Shown: positions 1 to 10,301, numbered from the stretch's first letter. The stretch: 64,000 nucleotides of DNA from Crambe crambe (GCA_963924555.1 OZ004593.1:3778480-3842479), one strand, 5' to 3'. The notes: generated from the letters alone by a model not told the origin. Numbers and translations are program-made.

Positions 1-231
1 ATTTTGTACCAGTTGCAAATATACATTACGGCAGTTTGCATGAGTGATGTCTTCTATAGTTAGACCAAGAGTGGCACGCAAAACATCATCAGATATTTCT
101 TTAAAGCTAGTAGGACACAACATTGGTGCAGCAAGTGATTGATGGAGCATAGTCAGCCCACAGAGTGGTGTTTATGGGCTGCAACTGGTCTCTTGTTCCT
201 GGTATAATAAATATGATTTTCTCATCTGTCA
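1..231. other. Unassigned left edge
   Basis: I recognise no coding exon, RNA gene or repeat here. It lies 3' of the integrase relic on the minus strand and may be its 3' untranslated region, but nothing in the sequence proves that. Confidence 0.3.
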
Positions 232-1360
232 ATTTTAGAATTTACCATAAGATGATGGCATGTCATATATGTCATTAGGTCTGCCATGTGGTGAAGATGC
301 TTGTGAGTTTCACCTGATCGGGTGATCATTCCACTCAGAAACAAAGCCGTGCAAATCTTTTTCTAATAGATTTCCATAAACATACCCCAGAGAATATCTG
401 AAAAAATAATAATGTATAACAATTAATGTTATAATTATACCTATGAACATCATTGCACTTATTAAAGTACCCTTCAGCCACAAGACTCTGTAAAAAAAAA
501 AATCAAAAAATCAAAAAAAAAAATCATTATATGATACAATACTCAAGATTCTACTTACCTTACACGACTCTATCCACCAGTTAACCTTGAACCTTCTTAA
601 CATGGCCCACAATGACTCTATCCTCTAATAAAATAAAATCTTTGCACAGTAATCGTGACCCTACCAGTTGGAGAAAACTCACAGTATTAGCTGTTGATGG
701 TCCATATATAAAGCTTCGAGAAGCCAAAGAATCATTATGATTCATACGGAATGCAATATGAATTTTTGCTACTGAACAATTTTCAGTACCAAAGTCTGCC
801 CGTAAAACTTTAGGATAACCTAATTATTTAACTGCATAATGTATCTCACAATTTAATACACAAAAAGTATTACCTCCAACATTCTCAACGCTTTCTAAAT
901 AATAACGAGCAATAACAGCTAGATTATGGTTTGTTGTGACAGTTTTAACCACATTATTTTTCTAGAGAAGCTATTAAAACAAGAAAACTACAACAGTTAC
1001 TTGAACCATTATGTAAACCATATGTACCCATCTATGCAGCCATGAATACAGAGTCCATACGGTTACAGTTTGTCGTATCCTGCCACAAGAAATTTGGACC
1101 CTATACATGTATACAAAAGCACAATCATTACCTTATCATATACACCATTATCATGACCTTGCAATGATAAGATCTCCGCTTTAGCCTTCTCTTCTTGCGC
1201 TCTGATACACCCTCTGGGTCTACTTCTCTGAGCAATTTCATAACTGTGTCCCTAAATAATACAGGACTTACAGATCTTTCATGAAGATCAAATGAATAGT
1301 TACCATCTAACAATTACTTTATACTTTACATAAAGAATTCTCCATATAGCACGATACCCC
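232..1360 (-). pseudogene. Integrase-core-domain gene, decayed, with introns
   Basis: Eight exon-like blocks in minus-strand order (about 1330-1360, 1158-1251, 1000-1100, 874-960, 683-819, 559-624, 441-487, 232-397) are separated by short GT-AG introns. Translated pieces read GYRAIWRILY, LLREVDPEGVSERKKRRLKR, GPNFLW, GYDKL, RADFGTENCSVAKI, FIYGPSTANT and NWWIESCK. This order matches the rve/DDE integrase-core family found as multi-copy genes in sponges, cnidarians and other aquatic animals; the block with ADFGTEN is the second catalytic-Asp region. The copy is broken: bases are missing after GPNFLW (near 1084), a TAA follows GYDKL (1063-1065), and a TGA lies at 310-312 in the last block. It probably derives from a mobile element or a domesticated integrase. 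I am confident of the family and less sure of exact exon borders in the damaged part. Confidence 0.8.
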
Positions 1361-1587
1361 CTGAGATTATCAGATGAATCAAGTGCCTAAAAGATGGGTT
1401 GAATGTACATGCGCAGTTTACCCAATGGTCAAGAACCTACACACCATCTGTAAGTTTGCATATGAGGGTAAAAGGTCACCTTGCCCCATAATTACATAGA
1501 GTAACGGAGGTAGTAAACGGACAGTTAACAAAGTTGTGGTTTTTCCCGGCGGGTTAGCGAGTGCAAGGAAGATTGCAGGGGGGCTTT

Positions 1588-1690
1588 GGATAGCTATGGG
1601 CCTACCTCGCTCTATCCAGGCAGGAAGCTAAGCAAGTCCTATTATGCTGATTTCTGGGAGAGATTTAGAGTAGGCGCCTACTGGAGGCAG
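1588..1690 (+). ncRNA. 5S rRNA-like patch (possible 5S-derived relic)
   Basis: GGAAGCTAAGCA at 1623-1634 is identical to the conserved box A core of eukaryotic 5S rRNA. CCTACCTCGCTCTATC just before it resembles the preceding helix. TGGGAGA at 1655-1661 matches the intermediate element, about 5 nt closer than in a normal gene. The 5' third and box C are not convincing, so this is at best a shortened relic, for example from a 5S-derived SINE, caught in the transposon. A chance match is not excluded. Confidence 0.3.
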
Positions 1691-1724
1691 TTAACGGACA
1701 ATAGAGGCAGTTGGCGGACAGCTC

Positions 1725-2015
1725 TTAAAATGAAGGTAAAATGGCTGCACATGTGCTTATTATTGTAAGAAATGATAATGATAATGATAATAGAAGATAA
1801 CATGATTCAGTTTCTTCTTCTATCATTAACACAGGAGATGGTCCAGGACTTGAAACTTGCTTAACCTTCAAGCTGGAGTGATCATGTACCATGCTCTTTG
1901 GTATACAATATTTTGCTGCTGCTTCTCTGACAGACACCTTCCCCTCTCTAACTTCCTCTGCAGCTCTCTCCAGATCTTCGGATTTCCAATTTCTCCGCTT
2001 CCTTGCTGTTGCCAT
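1725..2015 (-). CDS. Pipsqueak-type helix-turn-helix exon of a transposase
   Basis: The 96-aa frame begins MATARKRRNWKSEDLERAAE. The first 50 residues form a pipsqueak (HTH_psq) domain with the typical charged first helix, the VSVREAAAKYCIPKSMV recognition region and a basic start. Such domains form the DNA-binding N-terminus of pogo/Tigger/jerky-type transposases and of proteins derived from them. After the domain the frame becomes low complexity and runs to a stop, consistent with reading into an intron or decayed sequence. It lies between the inverted ends of the 1499-2477 element, so it most likely bound those ends. No catalytic part follows. Confidence 0.7.
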   Translation of the reverse strand: MATARKRRNWKSEDLERAAEEVREGKVSVREAAAKYCIPKSMVHDHSSLKVKQVSSPGPSPVLMIEEETESCYLLLSLSLSFLTIISTCAAILPSF

Positions 2016-2479
2016 GGCCTATTATAAAGATCATTACCCATTATTATTCACTGTCCAGTAACTGCCTCCACAATAAGAATCTATTTACGCCAAAATTGCT
2101 GATACTGTGTCAGTCATGTTATTTTATGAAGGGTACATTTGGAAAGAGCAATAAATTTGCTCTTTATTGATATATAATGTTTTGTGTTTACATGTAGTTT
2201 TTGTTTACTATGTGCAGTTATAAAGTTGGTTTTTCTTACAGTCATTTTTTCCATGCCTCATTATTTGACCGAGATACTAACTATGATCATTCAAAGCAAA
2301 AATTGAGCAGGAAAAAACTACGCAAATTTACTGAATTAGCTGTAGATTCTTGCTCTTAAAAAATCACTACTGTCAGCAAAATTTGAAATCTCCCACCTAA
2401 TTGGTACCAATTTTACCATGGGTCGAAGTCTAAAGTGTCCGTAAACTACCGCTGTCCGTAAACTCCCATCGCTACTCTA

Positions 2480-2990
2480 CTTGAAGTATAGCTTTAATGT
2501 CTTCTTCAGGAGGATCAGTGCAGCGCTTCTTTAGCCCTAATTTTTTGAACCGTCATGACATACTATAAATTGTTTTGTAGCTATTCAATTCAGGCAAGCT
2601 GTAGCAAGCTAACCTTTTCTTGAATCCATGAACAGTATGCAACCGCTCCAATATAACTTTGTATGGCTTTCCAGACATGAAATATGCAGTCAGTGTCTCT
2701 GCAATTCAACGTTGAGTACAGTAACATACATTTTACTAAAGATAACTTGCCATCGTCCGCCATGACGACCTATATTCTGTAAAGGTCAAAGGTGAAGTTT
2801 GTAATATTTCTATCTATTGAGCCGCGCGGCTTTTAGAAGATCGGCCAGCCGCGCGGCTTTTGAAAAGCCGATCGGCCCTTTTCTTGTCGGCCAGCCGCTT
2901 CGGCTTGACCCTTCTCGGCCACCGTAACTATGCATCCACAAGCTACAATTGCGCGTGGAATCGCCTGCGCTGACCGGGTCCGGGTACGTG
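2480..2990. other. Intergenic filler with a GC-rich inverted segment
   Basis: No gene is recognised. At 2820-2900 a GC-rich block repeats GCCGCGCGGCTTTT (twice) and GGCCAGCCGC (twice), producing overlapping open frames on both strands that I do not regard as genes. It abuts the first GATTGGAAAC element. Confidence 0.4.
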
Positions 2991-3533
2991 GATTGGAAAC
3001 GCCCAATGAACTGTGGCGCGTTGATAGATGCGCACGCGCATGCAGCATTAATTAGTTGTGAAAAGAGATCAATATTCACTCCTTTCAAGGCAGTTAAAGT
3101 GATGTTCTGCCCCTACAACTCACAGAATAGTACAAGTATGCTAAGGGGAAGGTATTGAAGAAGTGAAGAGTCAGAGAGTTGAAGTTGGAGAGTCTGAGGA
3201 AGGAATTTATTTATTATTCATAACTTTTTTCCTTGTAATTGTAACTATGAGTACCTATCATTGCTCATTATACATTAATTTTATGTGATTGATTTGAAAG
3301 AAAGGCCAAAATGACTTTTGGTATTAAAATTAGACATAGATTCATTATTAATATAGCTAGATAATTTTGCCCCAAAGTTATCTGCCTCATCAGCATTATT
3401 GCAATACTTCCAGCTTTTGGCTGTTGGATTTTGATACCATCCAGCTCAAGAATTCGGCTCAGTCAGTTGTCCTCTGGACCCTATGGATAATAGGGGGGAA
3501 ATATAGTAAGCTTACCATCTCCATAGGGGGCAC
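2991..3533 (+). mobile_element. GATTGGAAAC element, copy 1 (left part)
   Basis: This starts with GATTGGAAACGCCCAATGAA and runs almost base for base with 5668-6230 (shared landmarks: GATGCGCACGCGCATGCAGC, the AAGGCAGTTAAAGTGATG block, and the GGGGGGAAATATAGTAAGCTT block near 3495). Similarity stops near 3535, so the copy is truncated on its right. No coding capacity is visible. Confidence 0.8.
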
Positions 3534-3837
3534 TTAATTGACCGATGTGTATAAGTGTGAAGAAAACATTCTTATCACAACAATTACAAGCTAGCTTGCA
3601 AGATATACAGTACAGGACACATTGCCATTGTGAAAAATTTATGCCCCAGTGTCCTGACACTCTAAAAAGTATAACTGGTTGTAACTATAAAATCTATTCT
3701 CCTACCTGTATATCCAAGACTTGAGTTCCGACCCTTTTCGAATTTCCCAGCCATTGTGCAGCATATGAAAAATTTTTACCGCCACTTGGCGCGCTTGCAC
3801 TAGTGACAACGAGGATGGCACGCGCCTCAAGATCCGT

Positions 3838-4201
3838 GAGGTAAGACTTATGCCAATGATACTATAATACACTAGGGCATAGATTTACTGTATGAAATAA
3901 ATTTTAGCTCAAAATTTCAAGTTTATTCCTACAAATACTACTGTAGTGGTTAATGGGACTGTATTCCCTCTCACACTTGATGAAATCAATTGCTGTTGCC
4001 CATTTTCTGATCAAAAGGCATGTAAACTTTAGCTACATGGAATAGTAATGTTAGTTTTTGTATTAGCTGACATATAATTATTGTCTCTAGCATTTGCAAG
4101 TGGTGTTAAAACTGTGATCCCTCTCCCAAGAAATAGTTATTTCAGGGAAAGGATAGAACAGTAAATGGATTTGGTGCATTTGTTTTCTATACAATAGTCA
4201 T
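3838..4201 (-). mobile_element. GATTGGAAAC element, copy 2 (right part, inverted)
   Basis: This segment is the reverse complement of 6238-6635, the right half of copy 3. Landmarks are GATACTATAATACACTAG near 3858 and CCATTTTCTGATCAAAAGGC near 4000. The junction with unrelated sequence falls exactly at the poly-C run that begins at 4202. Confidence 0.8.
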
Positions 4202-4225
4202 CCCCCCCCCCCCCCCCCCCCCCCC
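4202..4225 (+). repeat. Poly-C homopolymer, 24 nt
   Basis: An uninterrupted run of cytosines follows directly on the broken edge of mobile-element copy 2. The length is probably unstable or partly a sequencing artefact. Confidence 0.9.
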
Positions 4226-5310
4226 AATTGAAATCATCTTCCTCCACCTCTGCAAGTGATGAAGGAAGCCGGCAAAAAAAAATGCAGTCTCCAGTGCAGA
4301 GAAGTTATTGAATGAATAGGGATGAAGCCATGATAGTTGCCAGCTCCTTTGTGATGGACCTAAGCCTTGACGAAAGCAATAGTCCAAGGGTGGCCGCCAA
4401 GAGTCACCATGTAGCTAGTGAAGTTGTATCATAGTTCCAGGATATTGCAAAGATACATAGTTCCAGGATATTTGCAATAGATACATAAGTTTAACTAATG
4501 AACTAGTGCATCCAAAAACATCTGGTAGTACTTTAAAATAGCTAACTACGAGGCCTCCAATTTCTTTATAGCGAACCATATTAATCAGAACAGTGGACGA
4601 ATCTGATGGGATAGAGAGGGGTTTCATTTACATCAGTGACACTATGTTCTCCTTGTTTGCTGCCATGGAAGTAGAGTTGAGGTCCCTTCCTCCCATTTCT
4701 ACATGCAAACAGTTCATTACAATATGTGTATAGCTTACATGTATCCACTATTTATAGGACTCTTTAAAGAACCTGTGCTTATTCTGGTTGTTAATTCAAT
4801 AGAGTATTGATTTAGCTATTAAATGGTTCCAATAACTTTTAGTCAACTTATATATCTTATGAAATGGACCCCCTACATTATAAAACTCTAAAAGGTTATT
4901 CTAGGAAGTATCTTTATCATAAATTTCTCACAAACCAGCTATTGCAGTAAAGCACCATTCTCTACACCTTTTCATGTTCTCTTACCTATTCTCAAAACCC
5001 GACAGAAAGTCTGGCACAGCCCCACAAAGTAATTACAACAACGGCCATAGAAAATAACGTTGCGGGTGACAACAAGGATGGCACGCGCGGAAAAGTATTA
5101 GTTCATGCGCGTGACGTCATCAGTCTCCAATCCTGTTCCGTGTCTATATCTATGTCATACCATAGATATGAGGTTATATATCCCACCTAATACATTTACT
5201 CCCATAGAGAAAGGTGTTCTTACTGTCATAAATTCCCTCCCTTAGGGTAAAATGCGTTATGACTCATAAACGCACTGTTCCCCAGGCTATGAATAACAAC
5301 AGTTTTAGGT
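4226..5310. other. Intergenic filler
   Basis: No gene is recognised. A short tandem duplication (ATAGTTCCAGGATATTGCAA unit) sits at 4432-4490. A diverged end of the GATTGGAAAC family (CAGTCTCCAATCCTG) occurs near 5122, preceded by GATGGCACGCGCG, which also occurs near 3815. Confidence 0.4.
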
Positions 5311-5317
5311 TTTCTGA

Positions 5318-5667
5318 AGCTGACTGTTGGAAGAAGATGATAGCTAATGAAGATAATCTATGAGATAATGATCAGATAACATTGTCATTAACTAGCTATT
5401 ACTAAAGAGTTATTTCTGTCTCTGTATTATGTTGGTAGTTTATAGCTGATTGTTGGAAGAAGATGATTATGAAGTTAATGATCAGTCTATAATAATTATT
5501 GTCATTAAGAATCTATTTCTGTCTCTGGGTAGTTTATAGCTGATTGTTGGAAAATGAAGAAGTCATCTGGTGCTGGGTCATCATAGCTTCTTTTTTTTTT
5601 TTGATCAGATAACATTGTCATTAACTAGCTATTACTAAAGAGTTATTTCTGTCTCTGTATTATGTTG
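5318..5667 (+). repeat. Three imperfect tandem copies of a 100-130 bp unit
   Basis: The unit contains CTGATTGTTGGAAGAAGATG, GATCAGATAACATTGTCATT and TTATTTCTGTCTCTG. Copies start near 5320, 5440 and 5530. The third ends in TATTATGTTG exactly where the complete GATTGGAAAC element begins, while the first copy continues beyond that point with GTAGTTTATAG, so the element inserted into this repeat. Confidence 0.75.
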
Positions 5668-6688
5668 GATTGGAAACGCCCAATGAACTGCACAACCGAG
5701 GCGCGTTGACAGATGCGCACGCGCATGCAGCATTAATTATATTAATGGCCGTGAAAGGAGATCAATATTCACTCCTTTCAAGGCAGTTAAAGTGATGTTC
5801 TGCCCCTACAGCTCACAGAATAGTACAAGTAAGCTAAGGGGAAGGTATTGAAGAAGTGAAGAGTCAGAGAGTTGAAGTTGGAGAGTCTGAGGAAGGAAGT
5901 TATTAATTATTCATAACTTTTTTCCTTGTAATTATAACTATGAGTACCTATCATTACTCATTATACATTAATTTTATGTGATTGATTTGAAAGAAAGGCC
6001 AGAATGACTTTTGGTATTAAAATTAGACAAATTCATTATTATTATAGCTAGATAATTTTGCCCCAAAGTTATCCGCCAGTTTCTGCTCAGTTCGCCCTCA
6101 TCAGCATTATTGCAATACTTCCAGCTTTTGGCTGTTGGATTTTGACACCATCCATCTCAAGAATTCGGCTCAGTCAGCTGTCCTGTGGACCCTATGGATA
6201 TTAGGGGGGAAATATAGTAAGCTTGCCATCTCCATAGGATGACTATTGTATAGAAAACAAATGCACCAATTCCATTTACTGTTGTATCCTTTCCCTGAAA
6301 TTACTAATACAGTTGCAATATTGTTAATCTATTTCTTGGGAGAGGGATTACAGTTTTAACACCACTTGCAAATGCTAGAGACAATATATGTCAGCTAATA
6401 CAAAAACTAACATTACTATTCCATGTAGCTAAAGTTTACATGCCTTTTGATCAGAAAATGGGCAACAGCAATTGATTCCATCAAGCGTGAGAGGGATTAC
6501 AGTCCCATTAACCACCACAGTAGTATTTGTAGGAATAAACTTGAAAATCTGAGCTAAAATTTATTTCATAGAGTAAATCTATGACCTAGTGTATTATAGT
6601 ATCATTGGCATAAGTCTTACCTCATTCAGCTGTCAACGCGTACGCGCCTCGGTTGTTGCTAACGAGAGCACGTGATCCGTTTCCAATC
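5668..6688 (+). mobile_element. GATTGGAAAC element, copy 3 (complete, 1021 bp)
   Basis: The ends are GATTGGAAAC at left and its reverse complement GTTTCCAATC at right. Both ends also share AACCGAGGCGCGT and GTTGACAG further in, giving imperfect terminal inverted repeats of about 45-60 bp. The right terminus may extend to about 6716, since ATATCTATGG also borders the 26.3-27.8 kb relative. No transposase frame is present, so it is a non-autonomous element. Superfamily is not determined. Confidence 0.75.
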
Positions 6689-7825
6689 CCGGACCGTAAA
6701 CATCTTATATCTATGGTCATACCTACCTCTCCATATCTGAGCTGCCGACCCCTGGAAGTAAAAATCCCCCGTTATGCCAGCATTGTGCTGGCATTAAGGT
6801 TCAACTCATTATGCCCAAAACTATGCCAGCATAATTCACTCTATCCCTGGGGAGTCACCTAATTTTAGTATTTAGTGACCCTGGGGGTCACCAAATCTTG
6901 GTATTCAGTGATTAGTGGTCACTTAATACTAGGATTTAGTGACTGGGGGTCACTGACTAGGGGGGTCTCCAGTTCCTCCAACACTGGCTCGCGAGACTAT
7001 TCCTGAACACCTGTTTAGAGCTTATGATAACAGTGCATGATATCGTTTGATAATTTTGTCAGAACAAAAGTACTGGTCAAAATGCACACCGATTCAATAT
7101 CCAGGGGCAAACTATACAGCGGTCAATATTAGGCACTGCCTGTCCACCTTGGTAGGTCCACTGCATACATAATTCTGTGACTTAGCAACTTACAATGGCA
7201 TATTGTGCCTCACCGATCATAATCTATAGTGACACTGACTATGGCTGTGTGCATAGGATGCAAAATATCTGAACTTCTACCTGTCATTTCTTGTCTGCTC
7301 ACACTGCTGATAAGGATGTGTGAGGAAGATGCAGTGCTGCTCCACTCTGTGTGCATGGAGTGCTGAAGTTCCGAAAATGCACCCTTATGAATTTGTGAAA
7401 ACCATAAAATCATACTACATAAACATGGTGCAGATACCATCCACAGCAGACTGCAACTTGCACTTGCTACAAACACATACTATGGAAATCATTGCCTCTA
7501 CTGGACATGGATCACCAATTCATGAGACTAAACTACTAAAACTCATGGTTCATTTCCAGTTTGTCAATTAGCTAACAGTACAGTGCATAATAGACTGATC
7601 CCTAACCAAGAAGTGTGGTCACGTAACAGTTGTCATATACGTGAATCCAGGCCTCACTGGGATTGGTTTAGGGAGGGAGGTATTTATTAATTGAAAGGGT
7701 GTGGTCAGAGGGCACAATTAAAGATAATTATTGCAGTAGCTAAAACAGTATAACTATGAGAAGCAGTTACATTCTTGGTATGTAAAACAAATCATAGGAT
7801 GATAAAAAGAATAAAAATATGATTA
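6689..7825. other. Intergenic region between mobile element and BRK1
   Basis: Apart from a minisatellite at 6845-6965 and a small hairpin (TGCCAGCATTGTGCTGGCA near 6776) I see no gene. Open frames at 7210-7571 overlap on both strands, have no recognisable domain and no splice context, and are treated as chance. Confidence 0.4.
6845..6965 (+). repeat. Minisatellite, about 3.5 copies of a 32-36 bp unit
   Basis: The unit is approximately GGGGGTCACC plus AATNTTAGTATTTAGTGA. Each unit starts with GGTCAC and ends with AGTGA, so neighbouring copies can pair as short hairpins. Confidence 0.75.
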
Positions 7826-8029
7826 CTATATCTTGCTGACTTGAGCCTCAATATATTCAACCTGTCGTTCCATTGCAGTCAGTTTCTGGTTCAATACTGC
7901 TAGACGGGAACGTGCTGAAAGATCAAAAGCATTCAAAAACTCTGATATCTTGGTTATGCTTGATGTAATTTTCTCAACAAATTCTCGATTAGTCCAATCC
8001 TGCTGAACCTGGCTTTGAACAGATGACAT
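7826..8029 (-). CDS. BRK1: BRK1/HSPC300, WAVE complex subunit
   Basis: The 67-aa frame matches BRICK1/HSPC300 along nearly its whole length: [20 protein letters not shown], then [20 protein letters not shown] and [21 protein letters not shown]1 is the smallest subunit of the WAVE/SCAR complex that controls Arp2/3-driven actin assembly; it forms a coiled-coil trimer with WAVE and Abi. Animal homologues are about 75 aa, so length fits. The start ATG (8027-8029) is preceded at once by a good acceptor (TTTTTAACAG ending at 8033), which suggests a spliced 5' untranslated exon upstream. The coding part is a single uninterrupted exon, with no key residues missing. Confidence 0.93.
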   Translation of the reverse strand: MSSVQSQVQQDWTNREFVEKITSSITKISEFLNAFDLSARSRLAVLNQKLTAMERQVEYIEAQVSKI

Positions 8030-8410
8030 GGCCTGTTAAAAATAAATAATACCAATTGATTAATTAATGTGAATGGAGAGTAAATTACAATCTTTGAAAA
8101 AGATCTGCAGAATGAGGTAAGGTGTAGCCAGCTAGCTAGTTTCATAACATACGTCATGGAAAGGCGTGACCTGATTTATCTAGCTACTCTGACATGATCA
8201 CCTAACTAGCAAACTAATTAAATTTAACTAGTGATTTCTAATGGCGCTCCATTCTTCAAGCAAGTTTTAGCATGTCTCAACCTTAAGTGGACTTTTGTCA
8301 GAGCTCGATCCCCTTGCTAGCTTGGCCTAGTAGCTACGAGCTAGAAGTAAGATGTGTATTCAGATGATGGAGAGCAGGGCAGGCCTGGAGTGTAAAGATT
8401 GACTGATAGG

Positions 8411-9394
8411 TAGAGTAGATTTTCAATTATCGACTGCCATATTATGAACGGACACTACAGAGGATAGCCTGGACATTAATAAAATAAAATTCCACGATGG
8501 GGCTAACCTGCACTAATTAAATATGAAATATGAGGGATCAATATATCATGCAGAGAATCCACCACAAAAGAAACGTCCGAAGATCACTTAACATCATTGA
8601 TAATCGGATACCCCCTAGTATAAATCACACAGTACATGATACCAACCCTACGGACTAATTGGTAGCCCTAAGCTGCTACTATAATCATTCAACAATTCAA
8701 CTTCCCAGCTGCAAACTGGGTGGAGCTAATAGAATTTTAAAATGAACACGTCAGCACGGACTCCATCAACTCTTCCTGGCCGTTACAAAGCGTAAGTATT
8801 TTAGCATCTTTTTAGCTGCAAAATAGTACATATTTAGAAGGATCTAGCTTGCATATTTTTATTCTAAGATTGGCAGCAGAATACACAGCCTAAACCTTAG
8901 CTTAGGCTAAAAATGTCAGATGTTCTATTTTTCAACTAAAAAATTGCTCCAGAACTTACTTCTAATGCTTTGTAATGGCCAGGAAGAGTCGATGGATTGT
9001 TTGAAGTCCGAATATCAAGTTGCTGACGTGTTCATTTTAAATTCTATTAGCTCCGCCCAGTTTGCAGCTGGGAAAAATTGAATTGTTGAATGATTGTAGA
9101 AACAGCTTGGGGCTACCAGTTAGTCAGTAGGCTTAGTTGGTATCGTGTACTGTATGATTTCTACTAGGGGGTATCCTATTATCAATGAGATTGCCAGATG
9201 TTAAGTGATCTTCGGATGTTTCTTATACAGTGGATTCTCTGCACAGTATTATTCCATTGATCCCTCATGCTTCATATTTAATTAGTGCAGGTTTGCCCCA
9301 TCTTTCCATGGTGGAATTTTATTTTATTAATGTCCAGGCTGTCCCCTGCAGTGTCCATTCATATTATGGCGGTCGATAATTGAAATCTACTCTA
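8411..9394. mobile_element. 984-bp palindromic foldback element, TA-flanked
   Basis: Left end TAGAGTAGATTTTCAATTATCGA and right end TCGATAATTGAAATCTACTCTA are complementary; the outer TA pairs (8411-8412, 9393-9394) look like the target duplication. The arms, about 8413-8800 and 8960-9392, match over nearly 400 bp. Landmarks include GATCACTTAACATC / GATGTTAAGTGATC-type pairs, ACTAATTAAATATGAA near 8513 and CAGCTGCAAACTGGG near 8707. Only about 160 bp of loop remains. No protein is encoded. It sits roughly 400 bp upstream of BRK1. Confidence 0.8.
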
Positions 9395-9915
9395 TGGCTG
9401 GTGTTAGATTCCACAGAAAGAAAATTTGAGCTGTTTCATAAAATATGAATCCCTTGAAAATTAAGACAATAAATAATGTAACATTTCTGTTATTATTCCC
9501 ATACTACTATCATACAAAAATCAAATATATACTTCTCAGCCATTAGTTCAGTGAGGCACGTAGATTGATATTGTGCAACTTGAATCTAAGACCAATGCTT
9601 CAAAACTCTGACAAAGTTTAGATTAAAGAAGAATGGGTTCCAAATGGGCAGATCTAGGAATTACAGATACAGGCCCTCTGAAAGTGTGAGGGTTTACAAG
9701 AGCAGCTGGAAGCTAAATAGCTTGTACCTTCTGCAGGTGATTGACGCACAGAATAGTTAGGCTAGCTAATTTTAGGGGTCTCTGGCCCTATTCCTATGCC
9801 CTGTCAAATAATAGTCGGCCTGGGTTCTAGGCTAGATAGCTATGTGTGAACTTGAATATTGAATGCCAAATCTGAGTTTGAGCTCTTATGTAAGTCTACA
9901 GCTCAAGTCCAGCAC
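9395..9915. other. Intergenic filler
   Basis: I see no gene or recognised repeat until the target duplication of the next element at 9908-9915. Confidence 0.3.
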
Positions 9916-10301
9916 CTAGCCTCATCCCCAGGGTCTCACATGTGCACAGAAGGGGGAGGGGAAGAAAGAGAGCCTGGTACACACAGACTGTGCACATGCT
10001 CAGGTTTTTTCACAGAAATCTGTGAATTTATATTCTTCCATAATTCATTCTACGTGCAAATGCATGATGTCATTGTTCAAATGTCAACAATGGCTGCATA
10101 ATTTTATATTCGAGTGTCTAGTGTTCGTACCAGTGCTAGTTTTGAAGAAGTTGGCCAGTACGGAGTTGGAAGGTTAGGCTTTAGCGATCCCACATCGAAG
10201 CATCATCACACATCATGTAACAAGATAACACACTGGGTGGCACTGTGTTATCCTTCTCCTCCCCCTTCCATGCATGTGTGAGAGCCTGGGGATGAGACTA
10301 G
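9916..10301. mobile_element. 386-bp MITE with 8-bp target duplication (hAT-like)
   Basis: Left end CTAGCCTCATCCCCAGGG and right end (reverse complement) CTAGTCTCATCCCCAGGC start inverted repeats of about 50 bp that continue through a GGGGGAGGGG block. The element is bracketed by perfect direct repeats TCCAGCAC (9908-9915 and 10302-10309). An 8-bp duplication suits the hAT superfamily. A diverged relative of the left end, with AAGAAAGAGAGCCTGGTACAC, occurs at 60390-60455. No transposase is present. Confidence 0.85.

Larger units (their letters stand above)
1499..2477. mobile_element. TA-flanked DNA transposon (pogo/Tc1-like), about 979 bp
   Basis: The ends are imperfect inverted repeats. The left begins GAGTAACGGAGGTAGTAAAC; the right, read on the other strand, begins GAGTAGCGATGGGAGTTTAC. 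Both continue with ACGGACA. A TA dinucleotide flanks each end (1497-1498 and 2478-2479), the target duplication expected of Tc1/mariner/pogo elements. Subterminal copies of the CGGACAG motif recur inside the left end (to about 1725). The only coding piece is the pipsqueak-type domain at 1725-2015; no DDE catalytic domain is present, so this copy looks non-autonomous. Superfamily assignment is inference from TA and the domain type. Confidence 0.7.

Noticed and set aside
2810-3158. Overlapping open frames on both strands
   Set aside because: They cross the boundary of a mobile element and a GC-rich repeated block, with no domain or conserved start.
9859-10101. 80-codon frame MNAKSEFELL...
   Set aside because: Most of it lies inside the 386-bp MITE and its flank, with no family match.
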